The notes: generated from the letters alone by a model not told the origin. A DNA stretch of 64,000 nt from Cupriavidus sp. D384 (GCF_001652915.1 NZ_BBQI01000099.1:62001-126000), one strand, 5' to 3'. Positions 17,882-28,466 are shown, counted from the first letter of the stretch. Made by a program: numbers and translations.

Positions 17882-18235
17882 ATGAAGTATCCCTTCATCG
17901 TCGTACTGGCGGCGGCCACGCTTGCAGGCTGCGCCGTCCCCTCTCCCTACACCCCGCCACCTACCCCCGCTACGCGCGCCGTTGGCGAAAGCAAGCTCGC
18001 GCCGAAGGACGCGGCGCAATGCATCGGGCAGAAATGGGCGGATGCCACGAAACAGCAGGTGTGGATGCAATACATGCTTGCCAATAACCAGGCATTCGAC
18101 GTCTACGTGCCCGGCCAGCAGCCGCCTGCCGGTTCCGCAGCCGTCGTGCGCAAATCTGCCAACGGACCTGGCTCGTGGCTTGGCTTCCGAGGCGACGACA
18201 GCAACGCGGCCGGCGCGCTCAGCCAGTGCCAGTAA
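17882..18235 (+). CDS. Small lipoprotein of unknown function
   Basis: A 117-residue protein with a lipobox LAGC at residues 14-17 (MKYPFIVVLAAATLAGC), so it should be lipidated and anchored in the envelope. A proline-rich linker (PSPYTPPPTPATR) leads to a small domain with two further cysteines. GGAG lies before the start at 17882. No family was recognised. It stands alone between a channel and an exporter gene on the other strand. Confidence 0.82.
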   Translation: MKYPFIVVLAAATLAGCAVPSPYTPPPTPATRAVGESKLAPKDAAQCIGQKWADATKQQVWMQYMLANNQAFDVYVPGQQPPAGSAAVVRKSANGPGSWLGFRGDDSNAAGALSQCQ

Positions 18236-18261
18236 GGGCACGGCTGGCCTGAATGGCGTGT

Positions 18262-18282
18262 GGCACGCCTTGCCGGCGTGCC
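18262..18282. terminator. GC hairpin between convergent genes
   Basis: A perfect 8-bp stem (GGCACGCC with GGCGTGCC) closes a five-base loop, between the lipoprotein stop (18235) and the exporter stop (18287). It has no U tract; probable bidirectional transcript end. Confidence 0.4.
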
Positions 18283-18286
18283 TGGT

Positions 18287-19216
18287 TCACGTCCTGGTTT
18301 GCGACGCAGCCGGCGCCCGCGCGCCGCGACCTCGCGTCGCAAGCCAGCACAGGATCGACCCGGCACACACCATGGCCGCACCCTTCCAGAACGCAAGGGA
18401 AAGCGGCGCGTGCAGCAGCACGGCGGCCACCGCGGCCGAAATCACGGGAATAAAGTACGACGCGCCCGCCAGCACGGTGACGTTGCCGTGCAGAATGCCC
18501 ACGTTCCAGGCGGCATAACCAAAACCCATTGCGCAGGCGGCCAGCACCAGATAGGTGATGCCCTTGAGGCCGAACACCATCGTTTCGCCATCGGTGAACT
18601 GGTATTTGCCCCACAGCGCCAGCGCCGTCAGCATGAAGAACAACGTGACGGCGTTCTTGCCCTGGGCAATGCGGCTCGTCACGGTGCAATACGCAGCCCA
18701 GATCAGGGCGCCCGCAAACGCCAGGCCGTAGCTGAGCGGATTGTCCCGCACGTTGCCCGCCATACCGGCCAGATCCAGCCCCTGATCGCCGCCCAGCACC
18801 GAGGCAATCCCGAGGATGGCCACCAGGAAACCCGGCACCACCAGCCAGTTGGCCCGCTGCCCGTTGAAGGCGATGGCCGCCAGCATCGTGAAGCTCGGCC
18901 ACAGGTAATTGACCATGCCCACCTCGATGGCCTGCCTGCCGGTGTTTGCATAGCCAATGGACAGCGACAGGCACAGTTCGTAGGTCACGAACAGCACGCT
19001 GCCCCAGATCAGATAGGCGCGCGGCAACGCACGCGTACGGGGCGGGCCCACCGTCAGCCAGAGTAGCGCGGCAGCCACCGTATACATCAGCGCTGCGCCA
19101 CCCGTGGCGCCAAAGCTCTCGCTGACGCCCCGGATCAACCCGATGATCGAACTCCACAGGAGAACGGCGGCAAGCCCGATCAGCGTTGCCTGCCTTTTAC
19201 TGCGCGTGACTGCCAT
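18287..19216 (-). CDS. EamA/DMT-family exporter, YddG-like
   Basis: A 309-residue membrane protein with about ten hydrophobic helices arranged as two EamA repeats. Its pattern (LLWSSIIGLIRGVSESFGA, then SLSIGYANTGRQAIEVGMVNY and GFGYAAWNVGILHGNV, each cited in part) resembles YddG, an exporter of aromatic amino acids and their analogues. Export of amino acids or related metabolites from the cytoplasm is the likely role; the substrate is inferred from resemblance only. It is divergent from the lipoprotein gene at 19348, across a symmetrical promoter region. Confidence 0.9.
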   Translation of the reverse strand: MAVTRSKRQATLIGLAAVLLWSSIIGLIRGVSESFGATGGAALMYTVAAALLWLTVGPPRTRALPRAYLIWGSVLFVTYELCLSLSIGYANTGRQAIEVGMVNYLWPSFTMLAAIAFNGQRANWLVVPGFLVAILGIASVLGGDQGLDLAGMAGNVRDNPLSYGLAFAGALIWAAYCTVTSRIAQGKNAVTLFFMLTALALWGKYQFTDGETMVFGLKGITYLVLAACAMGFGYAAWNVGILHGNVTVLAGASYFIPVISAAVAAVLLHAPLSLAFWKGAAMVCAGSILCWLATRGRGARAPAASQTRT

Positions 19217-19247
19217 TTTCGTGAGAAATACGATGGATGCGGGAGGA

Positions 19248-19322
19248 CCGGCATTCTACCCGCTACCCGGCTCGCCCAGCCGCCAGGCCCCGCCAGAGGC
19301 CACTGGCCGGGTAGAATGCCGG
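19248..19322. promoter_or_regulatory. Symmetrical divergent promoter formed by a 15-bp inverted repeat
   Basis: CCGGCATTCTACCCG (19248-19262) and its exact complement CGGGTAGAATGCCGG (19308-19322) flank a 45-base centre. Each arm contains TAGAAT oriented toward the nearest gene: on the minus strand 37-42 bases before the exporter start, on the plus strand about 31 bases before the lipoprotein start. The repeat therefore places matching -10 boxes outward. Same-type TAGAAT boxes occur at 30365, 41120 and 42502. Confidence 0.55.
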
Positions 19323-19347
19323 CGATTGACAGACAACCTCCTCCGGG

Positions 19348-19956
19348 ATGTACCGCCTCAAAACCATCCAGATAATGCTGGCCACCGCCCTGGCCACACT
19401 TCTGCTAGCGGGATGCTCGCGCGAAGCGCAGGCCCCTGCTGCACCATCTTCACAGGCCGACGTGCGCAGCGAACTTGAAGTGTCCGCCGGGCTGGTGCCC
19501 CTGATGGACGAAGCCGTGCTGCACAACACGGTGGAGTTCTGCATCGAACATGCGCCCCAGGCGCGCAAGACCGTCGAAGCGGCATGGTCGCTCTGGCATG
19601 ACCGCAACGCGGGGCGGCTGGCCGTGGCCCAAAATTATCGCCAGCGCCTGGAAGATTCGGCCGCGAACGCCCCGACCGAGAGCGAGCGGCAGGCCAGCCA
19701 GGCGCTGCTGGACCAGAATGCGACGCTGATCGAGAGCTTTACCAACCAGCAACTCGACGTGATGCGCGTGGCCCTGGATCACGAGCAACCCGAAGCAGTG
19801 GAGCAGCTTTGCACCGAGCAGTTCGCGAAGGTCAACGCCGGCGAATGGGACATCGGGCAGCGCGACCCCGAGATCGCCGCATTGCTTGACGCCGGGCCGC
19901 CGAAGCCGCACGTGCCGGCATCCGCCCCGGTGCCAGCGGAATCCAGCCAGCGCTGA
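19348..19956 (+). CDS. Predicted lipoprotein, helical, unknown function
   Basis: A 202-residue protein with a lipobox LLAGC (residues 19-23) after a hydrophobic signal, so envelope-anchored. The mature part is rich in charged and Gln/Glu residues and looks largely alpha-helical, with two conserved-looking cysteines (VEFCIEHAPQ and VEQLCTEQF). No domain was recognised. It ends in a low-complexity Pro/Ala tail. Transcription probably starts from the TAGAAT box in the inverted repeat. Confidence 0.8.
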   Translation: MYRLKTIQIMLATALATLLLAGCSREAQAPAAPSSQADVRSELEVSAGLVPLMDEAVLHNTVEFCIEHAPQARKTVEAAWSLWHDRNAGRLAVAQNYRQRLEDSAANAPTESERQASQALLDQNATLIESFTNQQLDVMRVALDHEQPEAVEQLCTEQFAKVNAGEWDIGQRDPEIAALLDAGPPKPHVPASAPVPAESSQR

Positions 19957-20115
19957 TCACCTGCGCTTCACCCTTGCCCTTTGCCCGTCGGGACGGCCGG
20001 CGGGACGGCGCTATCGGCACAAAGCCTTGCCAGATAGTTGAATCTTTAGGTTCAAACGTCTTCACTTTGATCAAAGACAAATTGACGCACTTCAGGCTCT
20101 TGCAAACTTGCAGTT

Positions 20116-21126
20116 ATGAATTCGAACTCTACTTCGTCCCCACTGGCTTCATCGCCTTCGTCTTCGCCCTCATCGTCCACTGCATCCAAGCCAATCGAAG
20201 AGCCCGGCCGGCCCCGGCCCAATGCCAGGCCGCGCCGCATGGCATGGCTGACCGGCCTGCTTAGCGCCACGCTGCTGGCACTCAACACGCTGGCATGCTT
20301 CGTACCGATCCTGCCGCTTGCGCTGCTCAAGCTGGCCGTGCCAACACCGGGGGTGCGCCGCCGCGTGGATCCCTGGCTGAACGCCATTGCAACGGGCTGG
20401 ATATCGCGCAATTCCCGCTGGATCACACGGCTCCAGCCGGAAATCTGGGATGTCCAGGTCAATTCCGATCTGCGCCTGGACGACTGGTACCTGGTCAATT
20501 GCAACCATCAGTCGTGGGTGGACATTTTCGTGCTCCAGCGGGTGCTGAACAAACGCATTCCATTGCTGAAGTTCTTCCTGAAGCAGCAATTGCTCTATGT
20601 GCCCGTGATCGGACTGGCCTGGTGGGCGCTCGATTTTCCGTTCATGAAGCGCTACAGCAAAGCCCAGCTGCGCCGCAATCCGGCGCTGGGGCGCAAGGAC
20701 CAGGAGACCGCACGACGCGCCTGCGAGAAATTCAAGCTGGTACCGACCAGCGTGATGGTGTTTGCCGAAGGCACGCGCTTCTCGCCCGCGCGGCGGCAGA
20801 CGCAGTCGTCGCCGTACCGCAACCTGCTCAAGCCCCGCGCCGGCGCGCTCGCCACCACGCTGAACGCCATGGGCACGCAGTTCCGCTCGATGATCGATGC
20901 CACGATCATCTACCCTGACGGCGTGCCGAGCTTCTGGCACCTGGCCTCGGGCCGCGCGGGACGGATCGTCGTCAGAATTCGGCAAATTACGATCCCCGAC
21001 AACTTCTGTGGCGCCGACTACGCCAGCGACAAGGCATTCCGGTCGGCGTTTCATCACTGGCTGGCCGATCAATGGAAAGCCAAGGACGATGAAATCGATG
21101 CGGTGATGCAGGACCAACGGCCCTGA
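20116..21126 (+). CDS. 1-acylglycerol-3-phosphate acyltransferase family protein, YihG-like
   Basis: A 336-residue membrane-associated acyltransferase. A Ser-rich N-terminal stretch (about 25 residues) precedes a hydrophobic helix (WLTGLLSATLLALNTLACF). The acyltransferase box is NHQSWVDIF, in which HX4D appears as H-QSWV-D, and the substrate-binding block is FAEGTRFS. The family transfers acyl chains from acyl-CoA or acyl-ACP to lysophosphatidate; E. coli YihG has similar length and motifs. An internal start at the methionine of MAWLTGLLS is possible, because the Ser-rich extension is unusual. Confidence 0.9.
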   Translation: MNSNSTSSPLASSPSSSPSSSTASKPIEEPGRPRPNARPRRMAWLTGLLSATLLALNTLACFVPILPLALLKLAVPTPGVRRRVDPWLNAIATGWISRNSRWITRLQPEIWDVQVNSDLRLDDWYLVNCNHQSWVDIFVLQRVLNKRIPLLKFFLKQQLLYVPVIGLAWWALDFPFMKRYSKAQLRRNPALGRKDQETARRACEKFKLVPTSVMVFAEGTRFSPARRQTQSSPYRNLLKPRAGALATTLNAMGTQFRSMIDATIIYPDGVPSFWHLASGRAGRIVVRIRQITIPDNFCGADYASDKAFRSAFHHWLADQWKAKDDEIDAVMQDQRP

Positions 21127-21199
21127 GCGCTGCCGCCACTGAGACAAATTCGACGGGCATTTCGGAAGATTCCGATTTTCGTATGAGAAACGTCTCCAT

Positions 21200-21311
21200 A
21201 CACTGCAGTCGCCCGTGCAATGCGGGTGACCCAACGGAGTTCAGGGTTGACCCCTCCCCTGCTCTCTTCACTTCAGATGCCACGCGGTTCCCCGCCGCGT
21301 GGCATTTTTTT
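21200..21311 (+). ncRNA. Candidate double-hairpin small RNA with anti-Shine-Dalgarno loop
   Basis: A first stem (21208-21215 with 21223-21230, 8 bp including one G-U) is followed by a single-stranded C/U-rich segment containing ACCCCTCCCCTG and CTCTCTTC. Then comes a perfect 10-bp terminator stem (21278-21287 with 21295-21304) and seven T (21305-21311). This layout, with a CCCCUCCCCU element complementary to ribosome binding sites, resembles regulatory double-hairpin RNAs of alpha- and betaproteobacteria. It could instead be the 3' untranslated end of the acyltransferase mRNA, whose stop is at 21126. The promoter was not identified. Confidence 0.5.
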
Positions 21312-21349
21312 CGTCCTTTGCCGATGGCAACAGGCGCGTCGGCAGCCGG

Positions 21350-22744
21350 CTAATCCGGCATCCGCAACGACTGCAGCAGGGTCGGCACCAGTTCGGACAC
21401 CGTGGGATGGATATGCATGGCACGGCTGACTGTCGTATAGGGTGCCTTGGCGTACATGATGTCGAGCAGTGTGTGCACGACCTCGTCCCCGGCCAGGCCG
21501 AGTATCGCGGCCCCAAGGATCATCTGTGTGTCGGCATCGACCACCACCTTCATGAAGCCCAGGCTTTCGCCTTTCTCGACAGCGCGCCCGACCCGGTTCA
21601 TTGGCCGGGTGCCGATCAGCACCCTGTGTCCCGATTGCCGCGCCTCGCGCTCGGTCATGCCCACGCGCCCAAGCGGCGGATCGATAAACAGCGCATAGGC
21701 CGGAATGCGATCCGCCACCGAGCGCGGATCGTTGTCGAACAGGTTGGCAGCAACAATCTCATAGTCGTTGTACGAGGTATGCGTGAAGGCGCCACGGCCG
21801 TTGCAGTCGCCCAGCGCCCAGATGCCCGGGACACTGGTACGTAGCTGTTCGTCCACCTTGATATAGCCCCGCGCATCGGTATCGACGCCCGCCCTGTCGA
21901 GTCCCAGGTCGTCGGTATTGGGCACCCGCCCAACCGCCATCAGCAGGTGCGAGCCCAGGACCTGGGGCGACCCCGCTGCACAATCGAGGCCCACAGCCAC
22001 CCCATCTCCCTCCATGCGCGCGCTCAGGCAGTTGGCATCGACACGGATATCGATGTCCTCGGCCTCCAGTATTTCCTGCACGGCTCGCGACACGTCCTCG
22101 TCTTCATGCTGGATCAGGCGCAGCCCTTTCTCGACGATGGTCACCTTTGCGCCAAAGCGCCGGTACATCTGACCAAACTCCAGACCGATATAGCTGCCGC
22201 CGACGATGACCAGGTGTTCGGGCAGGAAGTCGACGTCCATCATCCCCGCGTTGGTCAGGAACGGCACTTGGTCCAACCCGGGCATCGGTGGAACCAGGGC
22301 CCGGCCGCCGACGTTCACGAAAATCCGCTCGGCCTCCAGCAGTTCGCCGCCGACCCGCACCGTCCGCGCGCTTTCGAAGCGGGCGTGCCCCGCGAAGACC
22401 GTGGCGCTCTCCAGGCCGCGCATCCACTGCTCCACCCCGCTTTCGGACTGGCCCGAGATATGGTCCTTGCGCGCCTTGACCTGCTTCATGTCGACCGTGA
22501 CAGGCCCGCCGATCGTCACTCCGAACCCGGCCGCGCGCCGGGCCAGATGCGCGGCATAGGCGCTGGCGATCAGGGTCTTGGTGGGAATGCAGCCGGTATT
22601 GACACAAGTGCCACCAAAGCGCCCCCGCTCGACCACGGCCACCGTCATACCCTCGCCCGCGAGCCGCGCGGCCAGCGCGGGCCCGGCTTGCCCGGTGCCG
22701 ATGATGATTGCGTCAAACCGTCGCGTCTTCCCGCCTTGAGTCAT
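21350..22744 (-). CDS. Pyridine nucleotide-disulfide oxidoreductase, mercuric reductase/lipoamide dehydrogenase-like
   Basis: A 464-residue flavoprotein. The FAD motif is IIIGTGQAGPALAARLAG and the redox-active disulfide is in GGTCVNTGCIPTKT near residue 44. A second Rossmann motif (VIVGGSYIGLEFGQ) binds NAD(P)H, and the dimerisation domain closes with HTLLDIMYAKAPY and HIHPTVSELVP, the latter supplying the active-site His-Glu pair of the family. No N-terminal metal-binding domain or C-terminal vicinal cysteines are present, so it is unlikely to be a true MerA. The start at 22744 has GGGAG; the open frame upstream runs antisense through the sigma-factor gene. Confidence 0.92.
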   Translation of the reverse strand: MTQGGKTRRFDAIIIGTGQAGPALAARLAGEGMTVAVVERGRFGGTCVNTGCIPTKTLIASAYAAHLARRAAGFGVTIGGPVTVDMKQVKARKDHISGQSESGVEQWMRGLESATVFAGHARFESARTVRVGGELLEAERIFVNVGGRALVPPMPGLDQVPFLTNAGMMDVDFLPEHLVIVGGSYIGLEFGQMYRRFGAKVTIVEKGLRLIQHEDEDVSRAVQEILEAEDIDIRVDANCLSARMEGDGVAVGLDCAAGSPQVLGSHLLMAVGRVPNTDDLGLDRAGVDTDARGYIKVDEQLRTSVPGIWALGDCNGRGAFTHTSYNDYEIVAANLFDNDPRSVADRIPAYALFIDPPLGRVGMTEREARQSGHRVLIGTRPMNRVGRAVEKGESLGFMKVVVDADTQMILGAAILGLAGDEVVHTLLDIMYAKAPYTTVSRAMHIHPTVSELVPTLLQSLRMPD

Positions 22745-22881
22745 CGCAGCTCCCTGACTTGAAATGGCCTCGCCTGCCCCCACACCAGAATATGTCATCG
22801 GCGCCAGCGTCATCTGCCCGTTACTTGTGTTGTAATGCGTCTTAAACAGCATATTTACAACGAAAAACGGGCCGCCGGTTA

Positions 22882-22910
22882 TTGCACCGCACAACCTCGT
22901 GAAGTATGAT
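22882..22910 (+). promoter_or_regulatory. Sigma70 promoter of the rpoD-type gene
   Basis: TTGCAC (22882-22887) and TATGAT (22905-22910) are exactly 17 bp apart, giving a start near 22917 and a leader of about 140 bases. An inverted pair GTTGTAA/TTACAAC (22829-22835 and 22855-22861) lies just upstream. The region from 22745 to 23059 has no credible gene of its own. Confidence 0.6.
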
Positions 22911-23059
22911 GTGCGGTTCCTCATTTTGCGCACACTGGATTCTGCGGGAGGCCTCAGCCTCGACGTTCCGTGCGCCATTCCACGATTTCGTTCGCGCCCG
23001 CAGGCTTGACCAACAGTCATGTCCGCGACGATCGTCGGCCACCAGTCCAGGAGAATGTA

Positions 23060-25063
<2,004 letters not shown>

Positions 25064-25089
25064 GCGGGATTCGAGCGGCAGAAATGATA

Positions 25090-25117
25090 CGGCGCCCCGT
25101 TTTAAGGCGGGGCGCCG
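25090..25117. terminator. Bidirectional hairpin between rpoD and the cold-shock gene
   Basis: A perfect 10-bp stem (CGGCGCCCCG with CGGGGCGCCG) closes an 8-base loop, between the convergent stops at 25063 and 25145. On the minus strand it is followed by GTATCATTTC, a weak U-rich tail. Confidence 0.6.
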
Positions 25118-25144
25118 CAGATCACGCAATCAATGCGCGATAAT

Positions 25145-25348
25145 TTACAGCGGCTTGATTGCGCCTGCCTGCTTGCCCTTCGGGCCTTGCTTCACTTCGA
25201 AGCTGACCTTCTGGCCTTCTTGCAGAGACTTGAAGCCGTTGCCTTGAATTTCGGAGAAGTGCGCGAACAGGTCTTCACCGCCATCATCCGGCGAGATGAA
25301 ACCAAAACCCTTCGCATCGTTAAACCACTTCACGGTACCAGTTGCCAT
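25145..25348 (-). CDS. Cold-shock domain protein (CspA family)
   Basis: A 67-residue single cold-shock domain with both RNA-binding motifs, [11 protein letters not shown] (RNP1) and DLFAHFSEI (RNP2). It starts [16 protein letters not shown]. Such proteins melt RNA secondary structure and act as RNA chaperones or antiterminators. The start at 25348 is the canonical one; upstream in-frame residues to 25441 are leader. The untranslated leader (about 100 bases) may hold the thermosensitive structures known for csp mRNAs, which were not modelled. Confidence 0.95.
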   Translation of the reverse strand: MATGTVKWFNDAKGFGFISPDDGGEDLFAHFSEIQGNGFKSLQEGQKVSFEVKQGPKGKQAGAIKPL

Positions 25349-25468
25349 TTTCTGAATATTCCAACAAAAACGAGATAAAGACGACGCCGCCGGAACGGCG
25401 AGCGTGCAGCTACCTTGTATCACACCCCGGGCCTTGACCACAATCCGGATTGTTCTGATGTCCGCCGT

Positions 25469-26611
25469 TTATCCCCTGTCCGGCATCACACCGACATAGC
25501 GGCCCCTCGGGCGGATCACCTGCCCAACCCCCAGCTGTTCCAGACTGTGCGCCAAAAGGCCGATGCTGCGCGCCGTGGCGAACATCGCGAATGCCGAGTC
25601 TTCGGGAAGTCCGCAATCGATCATCAGTGCCGCCAGCGCCACATCGATATTGGGCTGCAGCCCGGTCAGGCGCGTGGCCTGCTCGATAAACCGGGCGATT
25701 CCCGGGGGTGGCGCGAACCGGCTCAGCAGCGCCACCGCGCGGGGGTCGCCGTCGGGGTACAGGTGATGGCCGAAGCCGGGCAGCGGCTGCCCCGTCGACA
25801 GGTAGTGCGTGATGACCTGGTCTTCGCCCTGCCGCTCCACTTCGTTGAACAGCGCCTTGACCCGCCCCGAGGCGTCGCCGTGCAGCGGCCCCGACAGCGT
25901 GGACAGTCCCGAGAGCAGGCACGCCGGCAAAGACGCCCCGTTTGACGCCGCGATACGGGCCGCAAACGCCGAACTGGTCAGCTCGTGATCGACCAGCAGC
26001 ACCATCGCCACGCGCAGCAGTTCGGCCACTTTCGGCCCTTGCCCCCATCCCTGCGCAAACCGGATATGCAGCGGCTGCCCGCCCGGCTGCGCGCCGAACG
26101 CATTCGCCAGCTGCCCCACCAGACCCTGCCCCTCCCCGTGCAGCACGCGCGTCATGCGGCCGTGCGTGGAATGCCCGCGGGCGGCCAGTTCGGCCAGCGC
26201 CATGAAGGCCGCCACGCGCCCCGGCTTGTCCACCTGTACCGCTGAGGACAGATCCACCGTCTGCGCCGAATCCCACAGCAATTGCGCGGCCTCTTCCAGC
26301 GTGGCCGTCTCGGCCAGGGCCACCGCATCGCGGCCGCGGTAGTAGAGCCGCTCGCGGACAAAGGTCGAGATCGATGTCGGAATGCTGGGCTCGGCGCCAA
26401 ACAGCGTGTTGGCGGCCAGCGTCTCGTGCTTGCGGCCCGCCTGCTTGCGCCGGGCCAGCGCCGCCACATCCTCGGCCCGATACAGGCTGCGGCGCGTATC
26501 GGCCGGGTCGGACGTCACTTCGATCTTGCCCCGGCTCACGTACGCATAGACCGTCTGCGGCCGCACGCCAAGGCGCGAGCACGCCTCGTCCATCGATATC
26601 CAGGCTCCCAT
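25469..26611 (-). CDS. Fusion of MerR-like DNA-binding domain with a citrate synthase domain
   Basis: A 380-residue protein. Residues 1-60 form a helix-turn-helix of the MerR/excisionase type (WISMDEACSRLGVRPQTVYA, then YVSRGKIEV). Residues 65-380 are a citrate synthase fold, shorter than the 430-residue housekeeping enzyme. The active-site residues are kept: His209 in VDHELTSS, His244 in GPLHGDAS, His282 in GFGHHLYP with DPRA, and Asp323 in NIDVALA. They align with E. coli GltA His229, His264, His305 and Asp362. It may therefore bind oxaloacetate and an acyl-CoA and couple this to DNA binding. The start at 26611 has GGGAG; GTG at 26626 is weaker. It diverges from a catabolic operon. Confidence 0.9.
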   Translation of the reverse strand: MGAWISMDEACSRLGVRPQTVYAYVSRGKIEVTSDPADTRRSLYRAEDVAALARRKQAGRKHETLAANTLFGAEPSIPTSISTFVRERLYYRGRDAVALAETATLEEAAQLLWDSAQTVDLSSAVQVDKPGRVAAFMALAELAARGHSTHGRMTRVLHGEGQGLVGQLANAFGAQPGGQPLHIRFAQGWGQGPKVAELLRVAMVLLVDHELTSSAFAARIAASNGASLPACLLSGLSTLSGPLHGDASGRVKALFNEVERQGEDQVITHYLSTGQPLPGFGHHLYPDGDPRAVALLSRFAPPPGIARFIEQATRLTGLQPNIDVALAALMIDCGLPEDSAFAMFATARSIGLLAHSLEQLGVGQVIRPRGRYVGVMPDRG

Positions 26612-26645
26612 CTGCAACTCCCGCACACGCTGCGAAATTTATTTA

Positions 26646-26684
26646 TGTTGATTTTATATATCAATATTGCGCATCGAATCAACA
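26646..26684. promoter_or_regulatory. Inverted-repeat operator array in the divergent promoter
   Basis: In an AT-rich island, TGTTGATT (26646-26653) and AATCAACA (26677-26684) form a perfect 8-bp inverted repeat with a 23-bp spacer. A further ATCAA lies at 26660-26664, so TTGAT-N7-ATCAA forms an inner palindrome and the two ATCAA copies are 18 bp apart. The sites lie between the fusion-protein start (26611) and the dehydrogenase start (26729). They are natural candidates for binding by the fusion protein. Confidence 0.5.
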
Positions 26685-26728
26685 TTTAACTACCATGGGT
26701 TCCACCTTCCAGCCGACAACGACAGCCC

Positions 26729-27682
26729 ATGAAGCCCCAGATCCTGCAACTGAATCCCATCCTGATTCCCGCCGCCAATGACGAACTGGCTTCGTTGTAC
26801 CAAGTACACAAGCTGTTCGAGATCGAGGACCAGGACGCCTGGTTTGCGCAGCACGGCGCGTCGATCCAGGCCGTCATCACGGGCGGCCACACCGGCATTT
26901 CGCGCGCCATGCTCGACCGCCTGCCGGCCCTGAAGGTGGTGGCCGTGAACGGCGTGGGCACCGACGCGGTCGACCTGGCCTACTGCCGCGAGCGCAAGTT
27001 GCCCGTCACCGCCACGATCGGGGCGCTGACCGAAGACGTGGCCGACCTGGCGATCGGGCTGCTGATTGCCGCCTGCCGCAATATCGCCGCCGGCGACCGC
27101 TTTGTCCGCGATGGCCAGTGGGAACGCTTTCCGCAGCCGTCGGCCATCCCGCTGGCGCGCCGTTTCAGCGGCATGCGCGTGGGCATTGTCGGCATGGGCC
27201 GCGTGGGCCGCGCGGTCGCCACGCGCGCTGCGGCGTTTGGCTGCCCGATCCGCTATACGGACCTGCGCGCCATGGACGACCTGCCGCATGAATTCGTGCC
27301 CGACCTGGTCGATCTGGCACGCAACAGCGACGCGCTGGTGCTGTGTGCCGCCGCCGACAAGGCCGAAGGCATCGTCAATGCCGCCGTGCTCGATGCCCTG
27401 GGCCCGCGCGGTTTCCTCGTCAACGTGGCACGCGGGCGCCTGGTCAACGAAGACGACCTGACGCAGGCCATCGAGGCAGGCCGCATCGCCGGCGCGGGCC
27501 TGGATGTCTTCGTGGACGAACCGCGCGTGCCGCTGGCGCTGCGCCAGTCCGACCGCACCACGCTGCAGGCGCATCGCGCCAGCGCCACATGGGAAACGCG
27601 TGCCGCGATGATCCGCATGGTGCTCGACAGCGTGGCCGACGGCGTGGCCGGCAAGCGCCCCGCCATGAGCCTGACCACCTGA
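26729..27682 (+). CDS. D-isomer-specific 2-hydroxyacid dehydrogenase
   Basis: A 317-residue NAD(P)-dependent dehydrogenase interconverting a 2-oxo acid and a D-2-hydroxy acid. The nucleotide motif is GIVGMGRVGRAVATR. Catalytic residues are visible as Arg in NVARGRLV, Glu in DVFVDEPR and His in LQAHRASA. This last replaces the usual PHxGS context, so substrate geometry may differ. It is the first gene of a four-gene plus-strand run (FAH hydrolase, SDR, Bug receptor follow). No strong Shine-Dalgarno precedes the ATG at 26729. Confidence 0.92.
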   Translation: MKPQILQLNPILIPAANDELASLYQVHKLFEIEDQDAWFAQHGASIQAVITGGHTGISRAMLDRLPALKVVAVNGVGTDAVDLAYCRERKLPVTATIGALTEDVADLAIGLLIAACRNIAAGDRFVRDGQWERFPQPSAIPLARRFSGMRVGIVGMGRVGRAVATRAAAFGCPIRYTDLRAMDDLPHEFVPDLVDLARNSDALVLCAAADKAEGIVNAAVLDALGPRGFLVNVARGRLVNEDDLTQAIEAGRIAGAGLDVFVDEPRVPLALRQSDRTTLQAHRASATWETRAAMIRMVLDSVADGVAGKRPAMSLTT

Positions 27683-27721
27683 TACGGCCAACGAACCCCG
27701 AACTGGAACTGGAACGTCGAG

Positions 27722-28399
27722 ATGGAATTCGTCCTGCCCGCACCGGCGCCATGCGCGCTACCCGTGGCTCACAGCAATGCGCATTTTCCGGTTGGCAGGG
27801 TCTTCTGCATCGGACGCAACTACCGCTGGAGCGCGAACGAACCGGCACCGGCCGACATGCCCGCATGGTTCATGAAGCCGGCCACCGCCGTGGCACCGGC
27901 CAGCGGCACGCTGCCCTACCCTCCCGGCACCGAGGATTTCTGCCACGAAGTGGAACTGGTGGTCGCCATCGGCCGCGACGGGCGCGATATCGCCCCCGCG
28001 CAGGCGCACGCGCATATCTGGGGCTACGCCGTGGGCCTCGATATGACGCGCCGCGACCTGCAGCAGCAGGCCAAGCGCGCCGGTGGCCCCTGGGAGCCGG
28101 CCAAGGCCTTCGATCATTCGGCGCCGTGCAGCCCGATCGTTCCGGCGGCCACGATCGATCATCCGCGCGATGGCGAGATCCGGCTGGCAGTCAACGGCAC
28201 CGTGCGCCAGCGCGCCACGCTTGCCGACCTGATCTGGCCCGTGGCCGACCTGATCGCCATGCTGTCGCGCTCGGTGACACTGCGGGCCGGCGACCTGGTC
28301 TTTACCGGCACGCCCGCTGGCGTTGGCCCGCTGCAGCGCGGCGATGTCGTCGACTCCAGCGTGGCCGGCATCGGCGCCATCTCGCTGACCGTTACCTGA
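27722..28399 (+). CDS. Fumarylacetoacetate hydrolase family protein
   Basis: A 225-residue single-domain FAH protein. The metal-binding acidic residues lie in [11 protein letters not shown] and [12 protein letters not shown]. Family landmarks are FCIGRNYRW at the N-terminus and [15 protein letters not shown] near the end. Members hydrolyse C-C bonds of 1,3-diketo acids, or decarboxylate oxaloacetate, or isomerise 2-hydroxymuconate-type compounds. GGAACG precedes the start. It lies 39 bases after the dehydrogenase and probably acts on a product of the same pathway. Oxaloacetate decarboxylase activity would fit the citrate-synthase-like regulator, but that is speculation. Confidence 0.92.
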   Translation: MEFVLPAPAPCALPVAHSNAHFPVGRVFCIGRNYRWSANEPAPADMPAWFMKPATAVAPASGTLPYPPGTEDFCHEVELVVAIGRDGRDIAPAQAHAHIWGYAVGLDMTRRDLQQQAKRAGGPWEPAKAFDHSAPCSPIVPAATIDHPRDGEIRLAVNGTVRQRATLADLIWPVADLIAMLSRSVTLRAGDLVFTGTPAGVGPLQRGDVVDSSVAGIGAISLTVT

Positions 28400-28466
28400 T
28401 GCCCGGCGACGGCTACCCGCCCGTCCGCCACGAACAAAACACCGAACAGACATCCTGGAGACCGCA

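Noticed and set aside
21350-22744. True mercuric reductase (merA)
   Set aside because: There is no N-terminal heavy-metal domain, no C-terminal vicinal cysteine pair and no mer genes nearby.
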